A stretch of DNA of 55,864 bases. Source: CAYZMS01 sp964479625 (GTDB taxonomy: Bacteria; Bacteroidota; Bacteroidia; Chitinophagales; Saprospiraceae). This document shows, one piece after another, positions 26,354 to 34,034 of this stretch. The translations under genes were made by a program, and so were the position numbers. The notes beneath the pieces were generated by a model that was given only the letters and a program-made list of their open reading frames with translations, did no database searches and was not told the origin of the DNA. The stretch lies in contig CAYZMS010000027.1 of NCBI GenBank assembly GCA_964479625.1, positions 1 to 55,864 of the forward strand, given 5' to 3'. Position 1 is the stretch's first letter. Every line of letters begins with the position of its first letter.

Positions 26354-27853
26354 ATGCCCAATGATCATCAGCATCCGCCTTCGATCTTTATCATATTCGG
26401 AGGTAGCGGTGACCTTGCCAAACGCAAGCTGGTTCCCGCTTTGTATAATTTGTATATCGACGGCCATCTCCCCGAACATTTTGCCATAATCGGTTTGGGC
26501 CGTACGGAGTACTCCAATGAGACTTACCAGGAAAAAATGAAAAAAGAAGTCGGGGAGTTCTCGAGAAGAGGGCTTCATTCCGATGAACAGTGGGGACAAT
26601 TTGCACCTGCACTCCATTATGTAGTCCTGGATGTCTTTAAAAAAGAATCCTATGAGCACCTCATGGCCTATATCGGCAAGCTGGAGAAGGATTGGATTCA
26701 AAAATCAAATTTATTATTCTACCTGTCCGTTGCTCCGGAGCTGGTAGAGCCCATTGCAGAAAGTATTGGTGCATCCGGTATTTGTGAGAATATTGATCGC
26801 TCCCGTATCGTAGTTGAAAAACCCTTTGGGTTCGACCTGGAAAGCGCCCAGGCTCTAAATCAAAAACTCACCGGTCTGTTTGATGAGCGCCAGATCTATC
26901 GGATCGACCATTACCTGGGAAAAGAAGCAGTACAGAACATGTTGGTGTTCCGGTTTGCCAATACGCTGTTCGAACCCATTTGGAACAGGAATTTTATCGA
27001 GCAGGTGCAGATTACCGCTTCCGAAACAGTAGGATTGGAAGACCGTGCGGGCTATTATGATCAATCCGGTGCCTTAAAGGATATGATCCAGAACCACGTG
27101 CTGCAGCTGCTTTGCTTTGTAGCCATGGAGCCTCCCATGTCTTTTTCGGCGGATGAGATCCGAAACCGTAAGGTAGACGTCTTAAGGGCAATTCGCAAAT
27201 ACGAACCCAACGAAGTACCTTTCTACTCCGCCCGTGGGCAATATGGTGCCGGTAGCTCCAAAGGGGAGCCGGTAAAAGCCTATCGGGAAGAACCGGATGT
27301 AAAGGAAAACTCCCCAACCGAAACCTTTGCCGCTGTTCAGTTTTTTGTAGATAACTTCCGCTGGCAAGGGGTGCCTTTCTATGTTCGGTCCGGAAAGCGG
27401 TTGCCCAAGAAAATGTCATTGATCCATATTCAGTTTAAGGAAGTACCTCACCGGATATTCCCGGAGAATATTGCCCGAAAAATGCTGCCCAATGGTATTA
27501 CTATCAGCATCAGCCCCGATACCGGAATTAAGCTGAGTTTCCAGGCTAAACAGGTCGGATTGGATATGCAGCTCGAAGAATCGACACTGATAACCAACCC
27601 TGCAGAAGGTACCCATGCGGAATCCCCCGAAGCTTATGAAACCCTGCTGCACGACATTATGGTTGGGGATGCCACTTTATTTATGCGCTCTGACGAGGTG
27701 GAGAATGCCTGGAAAGTGGTCATGCCCATAGTTCAAAGCTGGCAGGCTGACGAACCAGAAGAGTTTCCCAACTATGAATCCGGAAGCTGGGGCCCAAAAT
27801 CTGCAGAACAACTTATGGCCCGCAACGGCCACAGCTGGGAGAACAATCCCTGA
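26354..27853 (+). CDS. zwf: Glucose-6-phosphate 1-dehydrogenase
   Basis: Entry enzyme of the oxidative pentose-phosphate pathway, 499 aa, oxidising glucose 6-phosphate with NADP+. The nucleotide-binding motif FGGSGDLAKRKL is at residues 14-25, and the active-site signature RIDHYLGKEAVQN is near residue 182 with the catalytic His two residues further on. VRSGKRLPKK in the C-terminal domain is also conserved. The length is normal. It lies 18 bp after gnd and is the last gene of the plus-strand sugar run. The 123 bp that follow, up to the convergent lipoprotein gene, contain no strong terminator that I can see. Confidence 0.95.
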   Translation: MPNDHQHPPSIFIIFGGSGDLAKRKLVPALYNLYIDGHLPEHFAIIGLGRTEYSNETYQEKMKKEVGEFSRRGLHSDEQWGQFAPALHYVVLDVFKKESYEHLMAYIGKLEKDWIQKSNLLFYLSVAPELVEPIAESIGASGICENIDRSRIVVEKPFGFDLESAQALNQKLTGLFDERQIYRIDHYLGKEAVQNMLVFRFANTLFEPIWNRNFIEQVQITASETVGLEDRAGYYDQSGALKDMIQNHVLQLLCFVAMEPPMSFSADEIRNRKVDVLRAIRKYEPNEVPFYSARGQYGAGSSKGEPVKAYREEPDVKENSPTETFAAVQFFVDNFRWQGVPFYVRSGKRLPKKMSLIHIQFKEVPHRIFPENIARKMLPNGITISISPDTGIKLSFQAKQVGLDMQLEESTLITNPAEGTHAESPEAYETLLHDIMVGDATLFMRSDEVENAWKVVMPIVQSWQADEPEEFPNYESGSWGPKSAEQLMARNGHSWENNP

Positions 27854-27976
27854 GAACAGGCAATTACCCTTTTGTAATGGAGGCCGTCTAAAAAGCCTTT
27901 AGCCCTTTGCAGCGGCTTCCATCCAAAGGTGCTTTTGAAAACCATTATGGTTGCTGATATGCTTGCTCGCCTCCAA

Positions 27977-28741
27977 TTACTGTTTACGGTTCCATTCCGA
28001 TTCGGGCATTGGGGGTGGAAGTAGATCCCAGCCCGTACCCTGTCCGGTCCACCAACTGTAATTTACTGCCCGGACCAAGCCCAATTCCCGTTTAAAGACC
28101 AGGGTTGAGCCCGGACCGTCAACCTGCATCCAGTAATTGTCGATGATCACATTGAGATGGCTATAATTTCGGTTAAATGGATTGAAGTTACGGGTAAACC
28201 CTGATTGGACACATTCGCAATAAGGTAACATGGTTTTCCATCCTTCGATAGGGATTTCCCTGGTTTGGTCGATTTCGAGTGGTAACCCTTTGACCGAAAA
28301 CCAGCGGTAGACCCTGGATGTTGGGTATCCCTCGAAAAAAAAAATACGCAGGCTGTCATCCTCTATCCGAACGAAATACTCAAAAGTGCTATCCGGATCC
28401 GATAGGTATTTTGCTCCATTTCTGGAAGCCGAACCGGGAGTGAGCCATTCCCGGAAGATAAAGGATTCTCCATCGAAGTCGGTTACCCGTATAACCGTGG
28501 TATCAGGAAGGTAAGTGTAATCGTTATGGCTATCGGCCTGTGCATAGCGCTCCCCGCGAAAGAGCAGATACCTGCTTTCCTGACCGATGGCCAGCCGGTC
28601 AAATCGTATGGCTTTTTGGGTCTGGATAAGGATGGGGTCATCAACATAAACCCTGTCTTCTTCTAATTCACAGGAAAAAAGGGCAAGTAAACCCAGGGGG
28701 ACGATCCATTTTCGTAAAGGGTAGAAGAACGAGGCTATCAT
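27977..28741 (-). CDS. Predicted lipoprotein, unknown
   Basis: 254 aa, not recognised. The N-terminus MIASFFYPLRKWIVPL is followed by LLALFSC, a lipobox at about residue 24, so it should be a lipid-anchored envelope protein. The mature domain is rich in aromatic residues and alternating beta patterns (for example YLLFRGERYAQAD and FIFREWLTPGSASR) and carries a pair of cysteines in PYCECVQSG. It is convergent with zwf and divergent from mutS2, and has no operon partner. No function is proposed. Confidence 0.72.
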   Translation of the reverse strand: MIASFFYPLRKWIVPLGLLALFSCELEEDRVYVDDPILIQTQKAIRFDRLAIGQESRYLLFRGERYAQADSHNDYTYLPDTTVIRVTDFDGESFIFREWLTPGSASRNGAKYLSDPDSTFEYFVRIEDDSLRIFFFEGYPTSRVYRWFSVKGLPLEIDQTREIPIEGWKTMLPYCECVQSGFTRNFNPFNRNYSHLNVIIDNYWMQVDGPGSTLVFKRELGLVRAVNYSWWTGQGTGWDLLPPPMPESEWNRKQ

Positions 28742-29051
28742 TTTTAGGCAATTGATTTTGGGAAATACTTAGCGGACAAAAATGTGATTAGGATAGGTAG
28801 AAGATGTTGGAGCGGAAGGAAAACCCTCAATTCCAGATCCGCTAAAGGAGATTTTGCTTGATAAAGATACGTCTTTCCTTCGACAGATTCCACTGTTGCG
28901 CCTGTCCGCCTCAAAGAGCCAAGTCTGGATGGAACTAGTTTTTGGAAAATTTGTTAAGCTATTTGAATATTCAGTCGGTCCAGGTCAGGATTATTTTATA
29001 AGCCAATACGGATAGCTCAAAGGTATTTAAACGCTAAGAGTTATGGTCTTT
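28742..29051. other. Gene-free stretch between the lipoprotein and mutS2
   Basis: About 310 bp without a supportable open frame. It must hold the minus-strand promoter of the lipoprotein, but no TAnnTTTG match is found there. I see no strong hairpin, repeat or RNA gene in it. The mutS2 promoter follows directly. Confidence 0.5.
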
Positions 29052-29080
29052 TTTGCCCGGGCAGGCTTTCTGTATATTTG
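29052..29080 (+). promoter_or_regulatory. Bacteroidota-type promoter of mutS2
   Basis: TTTG at 29052-29055, a 17-bp spacer and TATATTTG at 29073-29080 match the Bacteroidota primary sigma pattern (TTTG near -33, TAnnTTTG near -7). Transcription would begin about 20 bp before the ATG at 29108. It overlaps a TTG codon at 29078 that could otherwise extend the mutS2 frame, and so rules out that start. Confidence 0.65.
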
Positions 29081-29107
29081 CAGGTATTACTCAATACACG
29101 AAATCGA

Positions 29108-31498
29108 ATGAGGTTAGCGCCAAAGGACGTACTGGAGAAACTGGAATTTGACAAGGTAATCAACTTACTGGCTGAAGAATGCGCCGGAGATCTAGGGAGA
29201 GAAAAGGTTTTGTCCTTACATCCTCAAACGAATAAGGACGTAATCGAAGGCCAACTGCAGGAAGCAGAGCAATTCCGGGATAGTATAGAGCGCAGGGAGC
29301 TGTTCCCAATGAACACTTACCATGATCTCTCCCAAGACCTTCGGTTATTGGAGGTAGAGAATTCCGTTTTAGGGGAAAAGGGTTTGCAACGAATTAATGT
29401 ACAATTGCGTGCTACCCGCGCGATCTTTAAATTTTTCACCGAATCCCGCAGGGCTTCCTATCCTGCCCTTTACGATATAGTTCGAACCGTACATTTTGAT
29501 CCCATCCTGATCAAGGAGATTGAAAGCGTGATCGACGAAGAGGGGGAGATCCGGTCTGATGCTTCTCCGGAATTAATGCGTATTCGAAAGTTGACTAATT
29601 CCAAATATAAAGAGCTGGATAAGGCCTTTCGCAATGTGATCAACACCTATCGTTCGAAAGGCTGGTTGTCCGAAAATGTGGAAAGCTTTCGGAATGGGCG
29701 GCGGATTTTAAGCGTGCCGGCAGAACATAAGCGGAAGGTTCGTGGGATCATTCATGACGAATCAGCTACAGGACGGACAGCCTTTATTGAACCCGAGGCC
29801 GTTATTCAGATCAATAATGACATTTTCGATCTAGCGCAGGAAGAAAAGCGGGAGCTCTACCGTATCCTGAAAACCCTTTCGGCGGTATTACGGCCTTATA
29901 CCCCTGCCTTGTATAATTACCAGGGAATCCTGGTCCGATTTGATGTTATTCAGGCTAAAGCCCGCCTTGCTCTTCGAATGAAAGCTACGCGCCCGAAGTT
30001 GCACCCCCGGCCGTTTTTCAAAATACTGGAGGGACGACACCCTTTACTGTTTCTCAAGAACAGTTCGTTGAAAAAAAAGACAGTGCCTTTCGATCTTGAG
30101 TTTTTTGGCTCGAATCGGATACTTATGCTTAGCGGGCCAAATGCAGGAGGAAAATCGATCACCATGAAGGCAGTAGGGCTGTTGCAACTGATGCTTCAAA
30201 CGGGCCTGCTGATCCCCGCTGATGAAGAATCAGAACTGGGGATCTTCAGTCAGGTTTTTGCCGATATCGGAGACCAGCAGTCTATTGAAGACGACCTGAG
30301 TACCTATTCTTCCCGGTTGGCAAATATGCGCGAGTTTATGGAGCTTTCTAATGAGGAAACCCTGATACTGATCGATGAGTTCGGTTCCGGCACCGACCCC
30401 AAGATCGGCGGAGCCATAGCCGAGGCTATCCTCAAAGACCTGAACGACCGAAAGATGTTTGGACTGATAACCACCCATTATTCGAACCTGAAGATCTTTG
30501 CTTTTAAAACCAAGGGTATAGTCAATGCTTCCATGCATTTCGACAAGGATACCCTATCCCCAACCTATGAGTTAAAGGTAGGTAGACCCGGTAGCTCATA
30601 TGCTTTTGAGATCGCCCAAAAAAGCGGATTGCCCGCCAAGGTGCTTAAATACGCCAAACACCGGACCGGAAAAAGCGAGAAAGCGGTGGATCAGCTCCTC
30701 ATCGACCTTCAAAGAGAAAAACAGGAATTGGAGGAAGAACTGGCCACCCTGCGCAATCGCCAAAAGCAACTGGATCGGCTGGTGAAAAACTATGAGCATA
30801 TGCAGCGGGAAATGGAGTTCCGGCGCAAAAAACTGAAACTGGAGACAAAGGAACAGGCTCTGCAGGAGGCAGCTCACCTTAATCGGGATTACGAAAAATT
30901 GATCCGGGAGTTGCGGGAGGCTCAAAAACTGGAAGAAGCCAAGAAAGTGGCCGAGCAGGTTCGGGAAGAGCGCAAACAACTACAGGAGGAGGTGCAGGAG
31001 TTGCGAGAGAAGGTATACTTTGAGCCAACCAGCAAGAAAGTGGAAGAGCGGCCGGTGGCGGTGGGAGACTTTGTCCGCTTGCGGAGCGGAGGAGCTACCG
31101 GCACGGTGGAAGCTATAGAAAAAAATAAAGCAGTAGTCCAAATGGGACTGATGCGGATGACTGTTAAATTAAGAGATCTTACCCTGGCAAACGCTCCTTT
31201 GGAAGTAAGGAATAGTCAATCCATAAGGATGGAAACCAGTGGCCCCGCTACTGATTTCCAGAAGAAAATCGATATCCGGGGCATGCGCTACGAAGAAGCC
31301 CTCCAGGTGGTAGAGGAATTTATGGATCAGGCTCTGTTAAATAGTAGTTCCCTGTTGGAGATCGTCCACGGTAAGGGCACAGGGGTGCTCCGGCAGGCCG
31401 TTCGAAAAAAACTAAGGGAGTACAATGTGGAAATGGATATCCGACACCCTGCCCCGGAACAGGGTGGGGATGGCGTGACGCTGGTAGAGTTTATGTAG
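29108..31498 (+). CDS. mutS2: Endonuclease MutS2
   Basis: MutS-family ATPase of 796 aa linked to suppression of recombination and, in Gram-positives, to rescue of collided ribosomes. The start is ATG 29108 (MRLAPKDVLEKLEFDKV); a TTG ten codons upstream lies inside the promoter -7 box. The core/lever region is followed by Walker A SGPNAGGKS near residue 342, Walker B LILIDEFGSGTDP, and HYSNLKIFAF. A long charged coiled coil (about residues 510-640) leads to a C-terminal Smr nuclease domain with the KIDIRGMRYEEA start and the HGKGTG motif. The mismatch-recognition N-terminal domain of MutS is absent, as expected. It converges with dnaG. Confidence 0.95.
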   Translation: MRLAPKDVLEKLEFDKVINLLAEECAGDLGREKVLSLHPQTNKDVIEGQLQEAEQFRDSIERRELFPMNTYHDLSQDLRLLEVENSVLGEKGLQRINVQLRATRAIFKFFTESRRASYPALYDIVRTVHFDPILIKEIESVIDEEGEIRSDASPELMRIRKLTNSKYKELDKAFRNVINTYRSKGWLSENVESFRNGRRILSVPAEHKRKVRGIIHDESATGRTAFIEPEAVIQINNDIFDLAQEEKRELYRILKTLSAVLRPYTPALYNYQGILVRFDVIQAKARLALRMKATRPKLHPRPFFKILEGRHPLLFLKNSSLKKKTVPFDLEFFGSNRILMLSGPNAGGKSITMKAVGLLQLMLQTGLLIPADEESELGIFSQVFADIGDQQSIEDDLSTYSSRLANMREFMELSNEETLILIDEFGSGTDPKIGGAIAEAILKDLNDRKMFGLITTHYSNLKIFAFKTKGIVNASMHFDKDTLSPTYELKVGRPGSSYAFEIAQKSGLPAKVLKYAKHRTGKSEKAVDQLLIDLQREKQELEEELATLRNRQKQLDRLVKNYEHMQREMEFRRKKLKLETKEQALQEAAHLNRDYEKLIRELREAQKLEEAKKVAEQVREERKQLQEEVQELREKVYFEPTSKKVEERPVAVGDFVRLRSGGATGTVEAIEKNKAVVQMGLMRMTVKLRDLTLANAPLEVRNSQSIRMETSGPATDFQKKIDIRGMRYEEALQVVEEFMDQALLNSSSLLEIVHGKGTGVLRQAVRKKLREYNVEMDIRHPAPEQGGDGVTLVEFM

Positions 31499-31501
31499 AG
31501 C

Positions 31502-31536
31502 AAGGTAGGTGGTGTGGAAGTTTTTCTACCTACCTT
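31502..31536. terminator. Convergent terminator hairpin between mutS2 and dnaG
   Basis: AAGGTAGGT (31502-31510) pairs perfectly with ACCTACCTT (31528-31536), and a T-run (31521-31525) lies in the loop. The 3' arm overlaps the dnaG stop codon. It probably serves both convergent genes; efficiency is uncertain because the T-run is not after the stem. Confidence 0.5.
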
Positions 31537-33473
31537 ATAACCACGATCCCCAGCTCTTTTGCCAATTCATTTCGGATGCTTTCCAGCTTCATGTTCAATT
31601 GAAGGTACATTAGGTAATCTTCTGAACCGGAATGGAATAATTCTTCCACTTTCGCTTTGTTGCGTTCGATCATGCGGTTTATTTTTCGAAGCCTGAAGTG
31701 CTTGAGGCTATTCTCCGCATCTTTACGATGGTTTTCATCCGGGTGTTTCTGTTCCAGGAATACGCCCCATTTTTCCGCCCAATTTTCGCTGTAATTATAG
31801 GGAATGGATAAGAGGTCAACAGCCAGTTTTTGTATTTCCGGATCGGTATGTTGGGTAAAGTAGTGGCTGTCCAGGGCATGGTTTTTCAGGGCTGTTTTGT
31901 ACTCTTCATAGATTTTCCTGTACAAGCGCTGGTCAAATTCTTCAAACAAATCTTCCGTATTGCCGATCAGGTACTGAGCGACAGAGATGTTGGCGGCTTC
32001 ATCAAAGGGTTTGTGGCCATGCTGGATCAGTAAACGAACAAGGTCGCGTTCCTGAAATTGCTCACCGGATGCCGCTTCGCCGGGCTGGTTAACTTTTTCC
32101 GGCCCCTGGGAAGAAGTCTGATCTTCTTTCAGCTGTTTTTCGAGTGTTCGGGCTTCTTCTTTTTGTCGCCGTTTTCGAAGAACCGTGCCTACTATTTTAT
32201 TGATCTCATTGACCAGTAATTGTTCTTCAACCTTTACCATACCGGCGCATTCCCGAATATAGAGGGCCCGCTTGATAGGGTCGGGGATAAGGGCTATGCT
32301 CTGGACGATATCCTTTATTACCTGAGTTTTTTGCACAGGATCTCCCTTGGCTCCTTCGGCAAGCAAATTGGTTTTGAAAAAAATAAAATCCTGGGCCTTG
32401 TGGTCAATGAATTCCTGGAAGACCTTGGGGCCCATGGCTTGCAGGCTGGAGTCAGGATCCTCCCCGTCAGGAAGGAGGACGATCCTGACGTTCAGGCCTT
32501 GGCTAAGAAGCATGTCCAGGCCGCGCAGGGCTGCCTGGATCCCTGCAGCATCCCCATCGTAAAGGATCTTTACGTTCTCGGTATAGCGCTTGATCAGTCT
32601 GATCTGACCTTCCGTCAGGGAGGTGCCGGAGGAGGCAACTACATTTTGGATACCTGCCTGGTGCAGGGACAGCACATCCGTATAGCCTTCCACCAGCAGG
32701 CACTCATCTTCCTTGCGTATGGCAGTTCGAGCCTGGAACATGCCATAAAGGACCTTGCTTTTTTTATAAATGGCTGATTCAGGGGAGTTGACGTACTTGG
32801 GGGCTTTTTTATCCTTGCCCATGATACGGCCCGCAAAGGCGATCACCTTTCCGCTCAGGTTCTGAATGGTAAACATGACCCGGTCCCGGAAAAAGTCGCG
32901 ATCGTATTGGGAGATGAGTCCCAGCTCTTTTAGTAGGTCCCGATTATATCCCGCAGCCTCCGCGGCCTTTTGAAAAGCGTCACCTTGAGGTGACGCATAG
33001 CCCAGGCCGAAGGTTTTAATGGTCTCCTGGGTAAAGCCTCGATCTTTAAAATAGGCTAGACCGATACTTTGCCCAAGATCAGACCTAAATAATTGATCCT
33101 CATAGAACTGGCGGGCGAATTCATTGACCAGGTAAAGACTATCCTCGTGCTGTCGGGCCTCTCGTTCCTCATCGGTCTGTTGGGTCTCCTCCAGTTCTAT
33201 ACCATAGCGCTTGGCCAGATAGCGAATGGCCTCCGGAAAACTAAGACTTTCGTGGTCCATGATAAAACGAACGGGATCTCCTCCTTTGCCACAACCGAAG
33301 CATTTGTAAATATTTTTGGCCGGTGAAACATAAAAGGAAGGGGTTTTTTCCGAATGAAAGGGGCAGAGACCAGCAAGATTGACACCTCGTCTCTTGAGAT
33401 TTACAAAATCGGCAACGACCTCTTCGACCTTGGCCGTCTCCATCACTTCCTGAATACTGCTGTTTTTGATCAT
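31530..33473 (-). CDS. dnaG: DNA primase
   Basis: Synthesises RNA primers at the replication fork; 647 aa from ATG 33473 (MIKNSSIQEV), preferred over a TTG seven codons upstream. The CHC2 zinc finger is at residues 37-61 (CPFH, then CFGC). The primase catalytic core has EGYTDVLSLHQAG near residue 260 (TOPRIM acidic residue) and DGDAAG. The C-terminal 200 residues, with a charged linker around 430-460, match the DnaB-helicase-binding domain, somewhat diverged as usual in Bacteroidota. It is the only gene in its transcription unit here; an inverted repeat lies 74-102 bp upstream of its start. Confidence 0.96.
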   Translation of the reverse strand: MIKNSSIQEVMETAKVEEVVADFVNLKRRGVNLAGLCPFHSEKTPSFYVSPAKNIYKCFGCGKGGDPVRFIMDHESLSFPEAIRYLAKRYGIELEETQQTDEEREARQHEDSLYLVNEFARQFYEDQLFRSDLGQSIGLAYFKDRGFTQETIKTFGLGYASPQGDAFQKAAEAAGYNRDLLKELGLISQYDRDFFRDRVMFTIQNLSGKVIAFAGRIMGKDKKAPKYVNSPESAIYKKSKVLYGMFQARTAIRKEDECLLVEGYTDVLSLHQAGIQNVVASSGTSLTEGQIRLIKRYTENVKILYDGDAAGIQAALRGLDMLLSQGLNVRIVLLPDGEDPDSSLQAMGPKVFQEFIDHKAQDFIFFKTNLLAEGAKGDPVQKTQVIKDIVQSIALIPDPIKRALYIRECAGMVKVEEQLLVNEINKIVGTVLRKRRQKEEARTLEKQLKEDQTSSQGPEKVNQPGEAASGEQFQERDLVRLLIQHGHKPFDEAANISVAQYLIGNTEDLFEEFDQRLYRKIYEEYKTALKNHALDSHYFTQHTDPEIQKLAVDLLSIPYNYSENWAEKWGVFLEQKHPDENHRKDAENSLKHFRLRKINRMIERNKAKVEELFHSGSEDYLMYLQLNMKLESIRNELAKELGIVVIR

Positions 33474-33546
33474 GGTCAATGCTTGATCTCTCAAGATACA
33501 ACAATCAAACGATTTGTTTTGAAACCCCGCTCCGTTTTTTTTGCTT

Positions 33547-33575
33547 TTAACTCAATGGGGGTAATATTGAGTTAA
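33547..33575. promoter_or_regulatory. 10-bp inverted repeat upstream of dnaG
   Basis: TTAACTCAAT (33547-33556) and ATTGAGTTAA (33566-33575) are perfect complements around a 9-nt loop. On the minus strand it lies about 75-100 bp before the dnaG start, where a promoter or regulator site is expected. It could be an operator; a terminator is unlikely because the stem is A/T-rich. Confidence 0.4.
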
Positions 33576-33812
33576 CAAAAAAATCAACTGATAGTCAATT
33601 GTTTAGATGATTGATGTTAACTTACTTTAAAGAACTTTAACCCTGTTCGGGAGTAACTTCCCCAAAATATGGCGTCTAGATTATGCAATTCAACAACCAA
33701 ACTTTCTTTTCCATCAGCCGGTCCATACGGCAATAAATAGATTTAAAGTGGGAGACTCAACTGAACCCCAGTTCTATTTTTGTTTGGGTGTTCTCTAAGT
33801 GTGTGTGAAACG

Positions 33813-33843
33813 AAGCCTCGTCTGTAAGGACGGGGCTTTTTTT
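33813..33843 (+). terminator. Orphan intrinsic terminator
   Basis: AAGCCTCGTC (33813-33822) pairs with GACGGGGCTT (33829-33838) with one G-T wobble, loop TGTAAG, then an uninterrupted T-run to 33843. This is the clearest rho-independent terminator of the window, yet no open frame on the plus strand precedes it for at least 1.5 kb, since dnaG is on the other strand. It therefore suggests a short untranslated transcript starting between about 33580 and 33700. Confidence 0.75.
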
Positions 33844-33870
33844 ATGAAATGAAAGCTTGTTCGGGTTTCG

Positions 33871-33920
33871 AAAAGTAGGAAGCCTACTTTTGCGCTCCTC
33901 CCAAAAAAGATGTAAATTTG
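33871..33920 (+). promoter_or_regulatory. Promoter with overlapping palindrome for the T9SS cargo gene
   Basis: TTTG (33889-33892), a 20-bp spacer and TAAATTTG (33913-33920) form a close match to the Bacteroidota promoter consensus, giving a leader of about 105 nt before the ATG at 34035. A perfect palindrome, AAAAGTAGG-aag-CCTACTTTT (33871-33891), overlaps the -33 element and could be an operator. The right arm also contains TACTTTTG, a second possible -7 box. Confidence 0.6.
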
Positions 33921-34034
33921 ATCAACCTCCGGTAGCCCTCCTTTACAGACCTGAAGAGACTTTAGAACCGTTCGAACCCAATGTACACTAGGTCGTTCTA
34001 TTTACATCATAATCTCGAAAAAAGACGCTGACCC

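Noticed and set aside
22302..27853. Polysaccharide utilisation locus
   Set aside because: No SusC/SusD pair, no hybrid two-component or ECF/FecR regulator adjoins the amylase; the neighbours are central sugar metabolism genes.
29078..29107. TTG start extending mutS2 by ten codons
   Set aside because: The codon lies inside the -7 promoter box (TATATTTG), and MutS2 similarity begins at the ATG at 29108.
32220..32777. 185-codon plus-strand frame opposite dnaG
   Set aside because: Antisense shadow of the primase TOPRIM region; no ribosome-binding sequence and no family pattern.
33580..33843. Firm call of 6S RNA or a riboswitch
   Set aside because: I could pair only short segments and see no family signature; kept only as an open finding based on the orphan terminator.
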